Origin: CAYSLU01 sp964431965
GTDB lineage: Bacteria > Verrucomicrobiota > Kiritimatiellia > CAIKKV01 > CAYSLU01
Length of the DNA stretch: 31,169 nucleotides
Reading direction: 5' to 3'
NCBI GenBank assembly: GCA_964431965.1
Contig: CAYSLU010000065.1
Span: forward strand, 1-31,169
Below the pieces are notes generated by a model that was given only the letters and a program-made list of their open reading frames with translations, made no database searches and was not told the origin of the DNA. Shown in pieces: positions 1 through 9,411 of this stretch (the first letter of the stretch is position 1; every line of letters begins with the position of its first letter). The position numbers were made by a program, and so were the translations under genes.

Positions 1-22
1 AGCCTGTTTCCGAGACAGCACA

Positions 23-1315
23 CTAGCGAATCTGGAGCAGCGCGCCGATCTGGGACCAGCCCACGTACAGGGTCAGCAGCACGGCCGCGATGTCGAACGC
101 GACCATCAGCGCCGGACCGGGCCGGCGCAGCGACCAGCGGAAGTAGCCCATGTCCGCGCGGGACAGCCGCCACACCAGGACGAAGCCGATCACGGGCGTA
201 ACGATGGCCAGGAACGCCGCGAAGACCAGGATCTGGTAGACGGGGTTGATGCGGATCATCAGCAGCGGGATCGACGGCACGAAGAAGAGCGCGATGATAA
301 TCCGCATCGGCTTGGAGTCCATCTTCACCGGCAAGTTGAAGATGTCGAGGAGCGCGTAGGCGCCGCCCAGCCACCACGCCACCCCGGAGGTCCAGGCCGC
401 CACGAACAGCCCGCCCAGGAACACGTACGAGGCAAACGGGCCCGCCGCCGGCTCGAGCAGGATCGAGAGGTCGGTCGGATTCCGCGGCAGGATGCCGAAC
501 GGCCGCGCAATCGCCGCGGCCGCGGCCATGATCGGGAGCGCCACCACGGCGGCGGCCAGGATCCCCCACCCGTAGTCGAACCGCACGAAGCGCAGGATGT
601 TCACCTTCTCCTGCATCCTCGGGCTGAACCACTTCTTCTCCATGAGCGTGTACGGGTAGATCAGAATCAGCCATGCATTGATCATGCTCCCGGCGTTCGC
701 CATGAAGATCCCCTGCCATCCGGGGCCCGCGGCCTGAGGCACCAGCCCGGCCGGCGCCTCGCCCCACGGAGCCCGCGCCATGATGGCCGAGATGTAGAAG
801 CACGCGATGAGCGCCACCAGAATGGCCACGAAGAACCGCTCCAGCCGCTTGAACACGCCCTGGAGGATCAGCAGCAGAGCCGCGAAGGCGGCCAGGCCGC
901 CCGCCACCTCGAGCGGAACGGACGGAAAGAACGCCGCGATCACCATCGCGCACGCGTTCCACTGGGAGTACGAGCCGAAGAGCGCACATACGATGATGGT
1001 CACGAACATGAACACCGAAAAGGCCGGGTGAGCCTCCTTGAAGATCGACATCGGCGTGCGCCCGAAGCGAAGGAAGTACCGCACCGACATGTCGACCAGC
1101 GCCCACGCCGCCAGCCCGAGCGCGACGTACGTCCACAGCATCCGGAACCCGTACTTCGCCCCCATCGTGCTGGCGATCGAGATGTCGCCCGTCCCGATGA
1201 AGAACGCCGCCAGAACCGAGCCGCCGCCGATCCCGAGGATGCGGCGCAGGCCCAGCGGCTTCGCCCGGAGCGACCACGGCGCCGGCTCGACGGGGGCGTT
1301 GTCGGTGTCGCTCAT
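23..1315 (-). CDS. Nramp-family-like divalent metal transporter, divergent
   Basis: The 430-residue polytopic protein has about eleven hydrophobic segments and the overall pattern of Nramp (SLC11-like, LeuT-fold) transporters. The first membrane segment carries FFIGTGDISIASTMGAKYGF, which aligns with the Nramp TM1 region, and AKYGF is typical of bacterial Nramp relatives. Canonical Nramp proteins have DPGN in TM1 and MPH in TM6. Here the matching places read GTGD and, near NAGSMINAWLI, MIN, so the metal-coordinating residues are not the standard ones. It would act in the inner membrane, but its substrate cannot be read from sequence. The start at 1315 overlaps the stop of the upstream gene as ATGA, so the pair is probably translationally coupled. 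The family call is fairly sure; manganese or iron specificity is not claimed. Confidence 0.8.
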   Translation of the reverse strand: MSDTDNAPVEPAPWSLRAKPLGLRRILGIGGGSVLAAFFIGTGDISIASTMGAKYGFRMLWTYVALGLAAWALVDMSVRYFLRFGRTPMSIFKEAHPAFSVFMFVTIIVCALFGSYSQWNACAMVIAAFFPSVPLEVAGGLAAFAALLLILQGVFKRLERFFVAILVALIACFYISAIMARAPWGEAPAGLVPQAAGPGWQGIFMANAGSMINAWLILIYPYTLMEKKWFSPRMQEKVNILRFVRFDYGWGILAAAVVALPIMAAAAAIARPFGILPRNPTDLSILLEPAAGPFASYVFLGGLFVAAWTSGVAWWLGGAYALLDIFNLPVKMDSKPMRIIIALFFVPSIPLLMIRINPVYQILVFAAFLAIVTPVIGFVLVWRLSRADMGYFRWSLRRPGPALMVAFDIAAVLLTLYVGWSQIGALLQIR

Positions 1316-1878
1316 GATCGGAACCACTCCTCGTCCGCCTGCTCCGCAAACGGCGGGCTCGGCGTCTTCCAGGCCCCCGGGCGCGAGAACCGCGGCAGCA
1401 CCGCCAGCAGGACGCCGCTCCACAGCAGGGCGATCAGCGCCGGCAGCAGCACGCTCCACAGCCCGGCCTCGACCAGGCTGCCGCGGATCACCGTCAGGGG
1501 ATAGTCGAACGAGTCCGAGGCGGCGCCGGCCGCCGCCTCGATCCGGAAGGCGTACGTGCCCTTCGGCGCGTTCGCCGCCGGCGTGACGCGCCCGACCAGC
1601 ATCCGCACCTGCTGCCCCGCCGGGACGTTGGTTGAGACCGCCAGCGCCGATCCGATCCCGGCCGTCGCGCCCGACGCCGGCGGCGTCACGCGGATGCTCA
1701 GGTCGGCCGACGGGCCGCCCGGGTTCTCCGCCACCGCAATGATGTTCACCGCCTGGCCCTGCCAGATCCAGTCGGGCGCGTAGACGGTAACCCGGCAGCC
1801 GCCGAGTTGCATCGCGTGAGTCGCCCCGCGGCCGTTGACGGTCCCGCCGAAGAGCACAAGCACCGCCAGGATGAGCAT
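1312..1878 (-). CDS. Signal-peptide, single-domain membrane-anchored beta-sandwich protein, unknown function
   Basis: The 188-residue protein begins with a signal peptide (MLILAVLVLFGGTVNGRGA). An extracytoplasmic domain of about 110 residues follows, with the alternating hydrophobic pattern and PxGxY/F turns (KGTYAFRIEA) of Ig-like NEW3/CARDB-type sandwiches. It ends in one membrane helix (VLLPALIALLWSGVLLAVL) and a short charged tail. I do not recognise a specific family. The start at 1878 was chosen because it gives the signal peptide directly; no good ribosome binding site precedes it, and longer in-frame versions exist. Its TGA overlaps the ATG of the Nramp-like transporter, so it may be an accessory or periplasmic partner of that transporter. 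That role is inference from context only. Confidence 0.6.
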   Translation of the reverse strand: MLILAVLVLFGGTVNGRGATHAMQLGGCRVTVYAPDWIWQGQAVNIIAVAENPGGPSADLSIRVTPPASGATAGIGSALAVSTNVPAGQQVRMLVGRVTPAANAPKGTYAFRIEAAAGAASDSFDYPLTVIRGSLVEAGLWSVLLPALIALLWSGVLLAVLPRFSRPGAWKTPSPPFAEQADEEWFRS

Positions 1879-2437
1879 CCGGAATGGCACGCCGCGGATT
1901 TGACCAGACCCGCCCGCTGATGTCCATCCCGCAACCGGGCGGGCGAATGTCGAACAGCAGAACAAGGAACCGCAGCAGAATGTCGAGGGTCAGACTCTCC
2001 CCTGACCCACCGTTCCGAGTCCGCGACGGAACGGGGCGTGCCGCGAGGCGGATTGGGTCGGGTGAGTCCGCGAACCCCCGAACGGGGACGCGTCAGATTG
2101 CCTCACATGCAAGGCGGCGGGGGCGGCGCTGGACTCCTGTCCGCGCCGTCCCCCGACAACGCCGCAGGTGAGGCGAGATGGCGCGCCCCCGTTCGGCCCA
2201 ATCCGCCGAGCCGTCTCGTACCGCCCGGCCCGACCACACCCCACGGCCGTCCCGGCCAGACAGGCCAACCAGCAGAACTCCGATGTCGAGGTCGGACAGT
2301 ACCGACGCCACTCCTCAGGCCGCGGAAAACCAGTTGCCTAGCCGCCGCATACTCGGCTACCGTTCGATCATGTGCCTCACCCGGATCCGGCTCGCGAGCC
2401 AGCGGACGGCTGGAGCGTTCCGAGGAGAACCCCCGCC
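1879..2437. other. Divergent intergenic region with two hairpins, no gene seen
   Basis: This 559-base stretch separates the minus-strand transporter pair from the plus-strand sugar module. Reading frames in it are low-complexity Arg/Pro/Gly-rich and look like GC-driven shadows. Two perfect 7-bp hairpins stand side by side: GGGTCAG/CTGACCC at 1987-2008 and CCGTTCC/GGAACGG at 2010-2034. A smaller dyad GTCGG-N6-CCGAC lies at 2291-2306. A weak sigma-70-like promoter for the plus strand may be TTGCCT at 2334 with TACCGT at 2358 (18-base spacer). None has a T-run that would make it a clear terminator. Confidence 0.4.
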
Positions 2438-3466
2438 ATGACCATCCGCACCGCCATCCTGGGCTACGGCCGCAGCGGCAGCACGATGCACGCCGGGCCG
2501 GTCGAGAAGAACCCCGCGTTCGAGATGGCCGCGGTCTGCGACATCGACCCGGCCCGCCGCGATCAGGCCGCCGCCCGCTTCCGCTGCCCGGTCTACGCCG
2601 ACTACCACGCCATGCTCCGCGAAGCCCGGCCCGACCTGGTCTGCGTCATCACGCGCACCGACCAGCACGCCGACATGGCATGCGACTGCCTCGCCGCCGG
2701 CGCGAACGTGCTCGTCACCAAGCCGTGGGCCGTCAACGCCGGCGAGGCGGAGCGGATAATCGCCGCCGCGCGCGCCGCCGGCCGGCGCCTGCTGCCGTGG
2801 CTGCCCGCGCGCTGGGGATGCGAGCTGCGCCGCCTGCGGCAGCTTGCGGCCGATCAGGCGATCGGCCGCGTGTTCCTCATCCGGCGCACGGTCACCAGCT
2901 TCGGCACGCGGTGCGACTGGCAGACCGAGCGACGCTTCGGCGGCGGCTACGTGCTCAACTGGGGCCCCCACATCGTGGATCCGCCCCTCCTGCTCGCCGG
3001 CAGCCCGGTTCGATCCGTCTACGGGCGCCTGAAGCAGGTCATCAACCCCGGCGACGCCGAAGACATGTTCCTGGCGCTCCTGACGCTCGAGAACGGCAGC
3101 CTCGTGCAGGCCGAGTACACGGTGGCGACCGAGGACATGCCCGGCTGGTTCCTGCAGGGCGATCGCGGGACCATCAGCATCCGGGGCCGCACCCTGCGCA
3201 TGGTGCAGCATGCGCCGGACCGGCCGACCGACCCCACGCAGTTCGGAACCATGAAGGCCGACGCGCGCACGGTTCATGAAGAAGAGCTCTCGGGCTTTCC
3301 CTACGGGGACGAGCACGAGGTGTACGCGGAGGTTGCCGCGGCCCTGTCCGACAGCGCGCCCTTCCCCGTGAAGCCCGAGGACGCGCTGGAGCTGACCCGC
3401 ATTCTCGATGCCATCCGCCTGTCCTCGGAAGCGGATCGCGCCGTGACGATCGAGCGAAAGCAGTAG
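2438..3466 (+). CDS. Gfo/Idh/MocA-family NAD(P)-dependent oxidoreductase
   Basis: The 342-residue protein has an N-terminal Rossmann fold with the nucleotide-binding loop GYGRSG at residues 9-14 and the acidic end of strand 2 in VCDIDP. The family's EKP motif appears as TKPWA with Lys95, the residue usually involved in cofactor/substrate binding. The C-terminal alpha/beta half has NWGPHIVD with His178 at the usual catalytic histidine position. Members oxidise or reduce sugars and sugar derivatives; the substrate is unknown here. The ATG at 2438 is preceded by GAGGAG at 2422-2427, which fixes the start. The next gene, a sugar isomerase-like TIM barrel, begins 15 bases after the stop, so the two probably form one operon for sugar or inositol-type metabolism. 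The EKP to TKP change is a small oddity. Confidence 0.88.
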   Translation: MTIRTAILGYGRSGSTMHAGPVEKNPAFEMAAVCDIDPARRDQAAARFRCPVYADYHAMLREARPDLVCVITRTDQHADMACDCLAAGANVLVTKPWAVNAGEAERIIAAARAAGRRLLPWLPARWGCELRRLRQLAADQAIGRVFLIRRTVTSFGTRCDWQTERRFGGGYVLNWGPHIVDPPLLLAGSPVRSVYGRLKQVINPGDAEDMFLALLTLENGSLVQAEYTVATEDMPGWFLQGDRGTISIRGRTLRMVQHAPDRPTDPTQFGTMKADARTVHEEELSGFPYGDEHEVYAEVAAALSDSAPFPVKPEDALELTRILDAIRLSSEADRAVTIERKQ

Positions 3467-3481
3467 CGAAAGGATCCGGCC

Positions 3482-4273
3482 ATGAAGTATGCGTTCATGA
3501 GTTTCTCGACGCCCAAGCTGAGCCTCATCGACATGCTGGCCGCTGCCCGCCGGTTCGGGTACGACGGCATCGAGCCCCGGCTCGACGCGAAGCACGAGCA
3601 CGGGGTTGAGGTCGCCGCCACCCCCGCACAGCGGGCCGAGATCCGGCGCCAAGCCGCTGACGCCGGCGTGGCCATCGCGTGCCTGGCCACGTCCATCACG
3701 TACGCCGACCCGGCAAAGACGGAGGACATGCGGCGGCAGACCCTCGAGCGGATCGACCTCGCGGCCGACGTCGGCGCCCCCGTGATCCGCGTGTTCGGCG
3801 GACAGATCCCGGCGGGCATCGCCCGCGCGAAGGCCATCGAGATCCTCGCCGGATCGCTGAGCGCCATCGCCCCGCACGCGGCTTCGCGCGGCGTGTGCGT
3901 CTGCATGGAGACCCACGACGACTGGTGCAATCCGGCCCACGTGGCCGAGGTGCTGCTCCGCGTGGATCACCCCGCGATCGCCGCAAACTGGGACATCATG
4001 CACCCGGTCCGCACGAAGTTCGCCTCGATCGACGAGTCGTTCCAGGCGCTGAAGCCCTGGATCCGGCACCTGCACGTGCACGACGGATCCGCGGGGGCCG
4101 ACCTCAAGCTGGTGCCGATCGGCACCGGGATCATCGACCACCTCAAGGCCATCAAGCTGCTCAAGACGATCGGCTACGCCGGCGCGATCAGCGGCGAGTG
4201 GATCGGCTGGGAGCCGTGGGAAACCCACCTGCCCCGCGAGCTGGCGACCCTCCGCCGGTACGAGGCCGGCTGA
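3482..4273 (+). CDS. Sugar phosphate isomerase/epimerase (xylose isomerase-like TIM barrel)
   Basis: The 263-residue protein matches the AP-endonuclease-2/xylose-isomerase-like TIM-barrel superfamily: N-terminal MSFSTPKLSLIDMLAAARRFGYDGIE, then the strand ends that bind a divalent metal. Likely ligands are Glu143 in CMETHDD, Asp171 in NWDIMHP, His198/His200 in LHVHDG and Glu239 in GEWIGWE. The enzymes isomerise or epimerise ketoses, dehydrate inosose, or act on related sugars; the exact reaction cannot be assigned. The start at 3482 has GAAAGGA at 3468-3474. It lies between an oxidoreductase and a secreted carbohydrate-binding-type protein, suggesting catabolism of a sugar released outside the cytoplasm. 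The family call is secure, the substrate unknown. Confidence 0.88.
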   Translation: MKYAFMSFSTPKLSLIDMLAAARRFGYDGIEPRLDAKHEHGVEVAATPAQRAEIRRQAADAGVAIACLATSITYADPAKTEDMRRQTLERIDLAADVGAPVIRVFGGQIPAGIARAKAIEILAGSLSAIAPHAASRGVCVCMETHDDWCNPAHVAEVLLRVDHPAIAANWDIMHPVRTKFASIDESFQALKPWIRHLHVHDGSAGADLKLVPIGTGIIDHLKAIKLLKTIGYAGAISGEWIGWEPWETHLPRELATLRRYEAG

Positions 4274-4296
4274 CCGGCGCACGAAGGGGTCTGCCC

Positions 4297-7200
4297 GTGA
4301 ACGCAACCGTCCTCCCGTATCGCGGCTGGCTGGTCGGCGCCTGGTCGCTGCTGTGCGGCGCGGCGCTGGCGGCCGACTGGCCGATGTACCGGCATGACGC
4401 CCAGCGCACGGGGGCGACGGACGAGCCGCTCGCGTTCCCCCTCGCGCCGGCCTGGGTCTACACCTGCGCCCAGCCGCCGACCCCCGCGTGGCCGGAGCAG
4501 CTCGACGTCTTCAACCGGATGGACTTCGATTACGCCGCCCCTCTGGCCGTCGCGGACGGCATCGTGTGCTTCGGGTCGTCGGCCGACGATACCGTGCGCG
4601 CGCTGGATGCGCGGACCGGCGACGAGCGGTGGCGCTTCACGGCGGGCGGGCCCGTGCGGTTCGCGCCGCAGATCGCGGGCGGGCGGGTCTACTTCGGATC
4701 CGACGACGGCCGCGTCTATTGCCTGGACGCCGGAACGGGCCGCCCGATCTGGACGTTCCGGGCCGGGCTGGGGCCGGGGCAGATGCTGGCCAACGGCCGG
4801 ATGGTGTCGCGCTGGCCGGTGCGGTCGGGGGTGCTGGTTGACGAGGGCGTGGTCTACAGCGTGGGCGGGATGCTGAGCTCCGAGGGTGTGTTCGCCTGGG
4901 CGCTCAAGGCGGATACGGGCGAGGTGCTCTGGTGCAATGACACGCTCAACACGGGCGGGCTGTCGCTCTCCGACTTCCGGCAGATGAACGTCACCGCCAA
5001 GTTTCAGGGCGACTACAGCGGCGACGGGAGCAGCCCGCAGGGCGCGCTCGTGCTCGGCGACGGCGTTTTGGTGATCCCGAACGGCTACGCCGGGCCCACG
5101 CCCCTCGACCGCCGGACCGGCCGGCCGCTCTTCTGGGCTCCCCTCGGCGCAGTGGGCAGCGGCGGCACGTGGATGACGATCGACGGCGGACGGCTCTACA
5201 CGTTCGCCAAGCACGGGCTCAGCGGCAACCGCCTCGCCATCCAGGACTTCATCCTTACCAACGGGGCCCCCGGCGCCGGGCTCAGCTACGCCCGACTCCC
5301 CCAGCTGAACCTGTATCCCCAGCTGAAGCCCGGCGAAGCCCACTCCTCCGGCAAGGCGAGCGCCATCGTTCGCGGCGGCACGCTGCATGCGCGCGAAGCG
5401 CTGGGCCTGGCGCTGGCGGGTGACGTGCTCCTGCTCGGACAGGACGGCGCGGTGTTCGCCGAGCCCGCCGCCGAACGCCCCGCGGCCGACCTGCGCTTCC
5501 GCGTGGCGGGCGGCGATCTGGCGGTCTACGCCTCCGTAGCCGATCTGAATCCGGCCCGGGGGGCACCGACGCCGGCAGACGGGTCCGGCATCGCGCTGTT
5601 CGGCGCGGCGCCGGGAGGCACTCGGATCGGACAGCTCCTGCTGGTGCCCGCCGTGGGGGCGGAGCCGGCCGGCGCCTATCGCACGGAGACGGGCGCGCCG
5701 GTCCCGGCGCCGGAGATCCGCCTGCAGACGACCGCGACGAGCAACGGCTACGAGCTTGTCGCCCTGATTCCGCTCCAGCTGCTGGCCCTGCCCACGAACG
5801 CCGCCGACGCCCGGCTCGAGGCGCAGGTGACCGTCGGCGGGATCGACGGCCGCCCCCGCGTCGGCATGCTCTTCGGGAGCACGGCCCCCCGCACCGACGC
5901 CCGGCGGTTCGGCCCATTCAAGTTCAAGCCGGGGCCCGGAATGACCTCGCTCGGACTCGTCCGCGACAGCCTGAAGTTCTCCCGCGCCAACCCGGTCACG
6001 ATCCGCGGCGCCAGCGCATTCTGGAGCGGCGCCGTGACCGGCGAGGCGCGCAACCTGGCCGTGGCTGACGGGCGCCTGTATGTCTCAACCCGGAGCGGGA
6101 CGATCCACTGCTTCGAACCGGCAAAGAGCAGGTCGGCGGCCGCGGGGAGCAGGGGGCGGAAACCGGCTGGCTCCGCAGTCGACAGTCGGCACTCGGACAT
6201 CGCCCGTGAGCTGCGCGCGGACCGGCTGGATCGCGGCTATGCCGTCGTGCTCGGCGATCCGGACGGCCGGCTGGCCGAGGCTCTGGCCGAGGGGACGCAG
6301 CTCCACGTGCTCTGCGTGCTGACGAACGCGGCCGCCGCCGACCGCGTGCGCGGGCGGCTGCTCGACGCCACCGCGTTCTACGGCACCCGCATCCACACGC
6401 TCGCGCTGGAGCGGATCGACCGGCTTCCGTTCCCCTCCTGGTTTGCCAACGTGGTGATCGTCGCCGGGCCCATGCCGGCTGTCCCGGCGAAGGAGCTCTA
6501 CCGCGTGCTCCGCCCCTGCGGCGGCACCTTGCTGGGCCCCGGCCTGACGCCGGGCGAGGCTGAGGCGTTCGCGCGGGCTTCGGGCGCGGCGGCGGAAGAG
6601 ATCCGGCCGCGGGCGGGCGCCACGCGCATCGTTCGAGGGAAACTGGAAGGCGCGCTGGACTGGGACTCCGATCCCGCGGTGCTCACGGCCGACCGGCTCG
6701 TGCGCTGGCCCCTGCAGACGCAGTGGATCGGCGGGCCCGCGACCCGCCAGGTCCGGAACTACCTCCGGGTCTTCAATCCGGGCGCGCCCGGGCCATACCT
6801 GGGCAACGGCCGCTACGCCATCGCCGGCGAGCGGACGCTGACGGGCGTGGACGCCTACAACGGCGCGGTGCTGTGGTCGCGCCCCATCCCGCAGGCCGGC
6901 GCGACCCTGCGCCTCGTCAACGGCCTGATGTATGCGGCCTCGGAGACGAACGCCATCGACCGGGGCGCGCTCGGGCGCGATCTCTGGATCAACGACGACT
7001 GCGTCGTCCTCCAGCTGGGCCCGGAGTGCCTGCGCGGCGCCGGCGCGGCCAGGATCAAGCTCGACGCACACACGGGCGAGCAGCTGGCCTTCTACGGCCC
7101 CTACAACGCGCCCACGCCGGTGTCCCTGCGGACGCCTCAGACATGGGCGCTCGGTGTGGACGACGCTCACGGAGGGACGGTGACCATGGCGGCGACCGCG

Positions 7201-9411
7201 ACGGGGCTGGTCCTGACGCTCGCGACGCGCGACCCCGTCGTCACGCCGGTGGACTCGTGGGAGCTGTGCTTCGACTTCCGCCCGCCCGATCGGCGCTACG
7301 GGCTCTACGAGCGCGGGGCCTTCCACGCCGTGGTGACGGTTCCTCAGCCCCGCGACGCGCCCCGCTGGACGCCGGGATCGGGGCCAGCCCACCCGCGGGC
7401 GGCGGTCTCGGGCCAGCTCACAGCCGACGGCACGCGCACGGAGGTCGTCGTGCCGTGGGTCGAGCTCGAAGCGCTGGCTGGCGCTCGGCCCACGAGCTTC
7501 GGGTTCGCGGCGACGCTGAACTCGCGCGACGGCGGACCCGGCGAGCCGATCGAGCGGAGACACCTGTTCGGAGACTGGACGGCCGACACGATCAACAACG
7601 GCTGGGCGTCGGTGGCGCTCGACGGATCGGCCGCCGGCGCGGGCGCACGAGCGCCGGCCATCGTGGCGGGTCCGGCTGACGCGCTGACGGATCGGGTCAG
7701 CCGGGTGACCGGCGCCCGCTCACTCGATCCCTCGGTCTGGCAGGCGCCGCGCATGCACCCGCTCACCGGCGAGCCGGGCCTGAAACTCTACCGCGTGCCG
7801 ACCGCGTGCGGCGGCGCGTTCTTCTCCGGCACGCTCATCTCGGGGCGGGCCGGCATCAACGACTTCGACGACGACAGCGGCATGCGGCTCGTCGCCGGCG
7901 TGAAGGCCCGCTGCACATCGCCCGAGGTGATCGGGAACGGCCTGCTGCTGATCTCCGAAGAGTCCGGCTTCTGCTCGTGCAACTGGCCCCTGCGGACCAG
8001 CATGGCCCTGGCGCCGGCGGCGGAGCGATCGCACGAGGACTGGGCCATCTTCCACGACCGGGCCGCGGACACCCGGGTCCGGCAGGCGTTCATCAACCTC
8101 GGCGCCCCGGGCGATCGCCGCGACGCTGCCGGCCGCCTCTGGCTCGGGTTCCCCCGCCCGCCCCCGATGGGCATGGACTACTCCCTCTCCGCCGCCGGCG
8201 TGCTCTCGGCCACCACCGCCAACGGCGTCTGGATGCGCTTCTGGCCGGCCGCGCTCCAGGTGCCGCTGACGGTGGAGACCTTCGGCGATGGCGATGCATA
8301 TCGCCCTGAGGACGACTCGCAGCTCTACATGAAGTGGCTGACCCGCTGGGTGCCCAACCGGTGGCAGAAGCCGCTCGGCCCGCAGCGCATCAATGCCGAC
8401 CGCGCCGCCATCACGGGCACCGACCGGCCGTGGATCTATGCCTCGCAGCATCTGGGCATCCGCCGGGCGATCATGCAGATGGACTTCATCAAGCCGCTGG
8501 CGGCCGCGGCGGCTTCGATCCCTCCGACCCTCGACGGCAACCTGTCCGATCCGGCCTGGGCGGGCGATCCGTCGGCCGAACTGCCGTTCACGAAGACGGA
8601 GCTGCGCCTGCGGTCCGACGCGGACAACCTCTACGTCGCGGCCCGGCGGCCGGCGCTGTTCGACCGGCTCGGCGCGCCCATCGCCTGGGCCGCAGCCTCC
8701 GCGGGCGAGGATGCGCCGGTCTGGCTCGACGACTCGTTCGAGCTGTTCGTCGGCGACAGCGCGCGCGTGGCGCACTTCGGGATTTCGGCCTCCGGAGCGC
8801 GCTACGACGCGCTCGCAGCCGGCACGAACACGGAGGACCGCGCGTGGGGCGCCGCGTGGCGAAGCGCGGCCGCATCGGACACGAATGGGCTGGCCTTCGA
8901 GCTGGCGATCCCCTGGAAGACGCTGGCGGAAGCCGGCGTGGACCGGGCGCGCCTCGGACTCAACGTGCAGATGAACCAGAAGGATGTCAGCGGCGAAGAG
9001 AGCAGCTACCGGGGCGGCCACGGTCGCAGCAACTCACCGCGCGAGACGAGCGGAGAGGCACTCTGCGCCCTCGGCTGGCGCGGCCGGGCGCGATGCGCGC
9101 AGTTCGCGCCGTTGGGCATCGGGGTGACGCCGCCCGTTCCGGAGCGCGCGTTCACCGTGCGGCTGCACTTCGCCGAACTGGACGTGTCCGCCAAGCCTGG
9201 CCAGCGTGTCTTCGACGTGAGGATCCAGGGCGCGCCGGCGCTGCGGGGCTTCGACATCGTCCGCGAGGCCGGCGGCGCGCGCCGGGCGCTCGTGAAGGAA
9301 TTCAAGGGCATCAAGGCCGGCCAGCTTCTGGACATCGAGTTCATACCCGCAACGCCGGCCACGCCTGAGTCCGCCCCCCTCTTGAGCGGGCTGGAGCTGA
9401 CGGAGGAGTAG
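4297..9411 (+). CDS. Giant secreted PQQ-like beta-propeller protein with methyltransferase-like insert, CBM9-like and malectin-like domains
   Basis: The 1,704-residue protein starts at GTG 4297 with GAAGGGG at 4283-4289, and has a signal peptide ending near residue 26 (CGAALAA). The mature start DWPMYRHDAQRTG and repeats such as ALDARTGDERWRF and YCLDAGTGRPIWTF are classic PQQ-like propeller blades. They continue around residues 27-390, 550-620, 800-945 and 1115-1395, with a CSC motif at 1226-1228. Inserted domains are three CBM9/DOMON-like modules (about 395-546, 949-1108 and 1402-1598, the last beginning PPTLDGNLSDPAW) and a degenerate SAM-methyltransferase-like Rossmann segment (about 628-790, YAVVLGDPDGRLAEAL). 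A malectin-like module (about 1616-1704, VRLHFAEL) closes the protein. It is probably periplasmic or surface-located and binds glycans or a redox cofactor; no glycosidase active site was recognised. It directly follows the sugar isomerase gene. Confidence 0.85.
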   Translation: MNATVLPYRGWLVGAWSLLCGAALAADWPMYRHDAQRTGATDEPLAFPLAPAWVYTCAQPPTPAWPEQLDVFNRMDFDYAAPLAVADGIVCFGSSADDTVRALDARTGDERWRFTAGGPVRFAPQIAGGRVYFGSDDGRVYCLDAGTGRPIWTFRAGLGPGQMLANGRMVSRWPVRSGVLVDEGVVYSVGGMLSSEGVFAWALKADTGEVLWCNDTLNTGGLSLSDFRQMNVTAKFQGDYSGDGSSPQGALVLGDGVLVIPNGYAGPTPLDRRTGRPLFWAPLGAVGSGGTWMTIDGGRLYTFAKHGLSGNRLAIQDFILTNGAPGAGLSYARLPQLNLYPQLKPGEAHSSGKASAIVRGGTLHAREALGLALAGDVLLLGQDGAVFAEPAAERPAADLRFRVAGGDLAVYASVADLNPARGAPTPADGSGIALFGAAPGGTRIGQLLLVPAVGAEPAGAYRTETGAPVPAPEIRLQTTATSNGYELVALIPLQLLALPTNAADARLEAQVTVGGIDGRPRVGMLFGSTAPRTDARRFGPFKFKPGPGMTSLGLVRDSLKFSRANPVTIRGASAFWSGAVTGEARNLAVADGRLYVSTRSGTIHCFEPAKSRSAAAGSRGRKPAGSAVDSRHSDIARELRADRLDRGYAVVLGDPDGRLAEALAEGTQLHVLCVLTNAAAADRVRGRLLDATAFYGTRIHTLALERIDRLPFPSWFANVVIVAGPMPAVPAKELYRVLRPCGGTLLGPGLTPGEAEAFARASGAAAEEIRPRAGATRIVRGKLEGALDWDSDPAVLTADRLVRWPLQTQWIGGPATRQVRNYLRVFNPGAPGPYLGNGRYAIAGERTLTGVDAYNGAVLWSRPIPQAGATLRLVNGLMYAASETNAIDRGALGRDLWINDDCVVLQLGPECLRGAGAARIKLDAHTGEQLAFYGPYNAPTPVSLRTPQTWALGVDDAHGGTVTMAATATGLVLTLATRDPVVTPVDSWELCFDFRPPDRRYGLYERGAFHAVVTVPQPRDAPRWTPGSGPAHPRAAVSGQLTADGTRTEVVVPWVELEALAGARPTSFGFAATLNSRDGGPGEPIERRHLFGDWTADTINNGWASVALDGSAAGAGARAPAIVAGPADALTDRVSRVTGARSLDPSVWQAPRMHPLTGEPGLKLYRVPTACGGAFFSGTLISGRAGINDFDDDSGMRLVAGVKARCTSPEVIGNGLLLISEESGFCSCNWPLRTSMALAPAAERSHEDWAIFHDRAADTRVRQAFINLGAPGDRRDAAGRLWLGFPRPPPMGMDYSLSAAGVLSATTANGVWMRFWPAALQVPLTVETFGDGDAYRPEDDSQLYMKWLTRWVPNRWQKPLGPQRINADRAAITGTDRPWIYASQHLGIRRAIMQMDFIKPLAAAAASIPPTLDGNLSDPAWAGDPSAELPFTKTELRLRSDADNLYVAARRPALFDRLGAPIAWAAASAGEDAPVWLDDSFELFVGDSARVAHFGISASGARYDALAAGTNTEDRAWGAAWRSAAASDTNGLAFELAIPWKTLAEAGVDRARLGLNVQMNQKDVSGEESSYRGGHGRSNSPRETSGEALCALGWRGRARCAQFAPLGIGVTPPVPERAFTVRLHFAELDVSAKPGQRVFDVRIQGAPALRGFDIVREAGGARRALVKEFKGIKAGQLLDIEFIPATPATPESAPLLSGLELTEE

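Noticed and set aside
2357..4306. 649-codon minus-strand open frame opposite the oxidoreductase and isomerase
   Set aside because: Shadow frame with no family features; both plus-strand genes have good starts and motifs.
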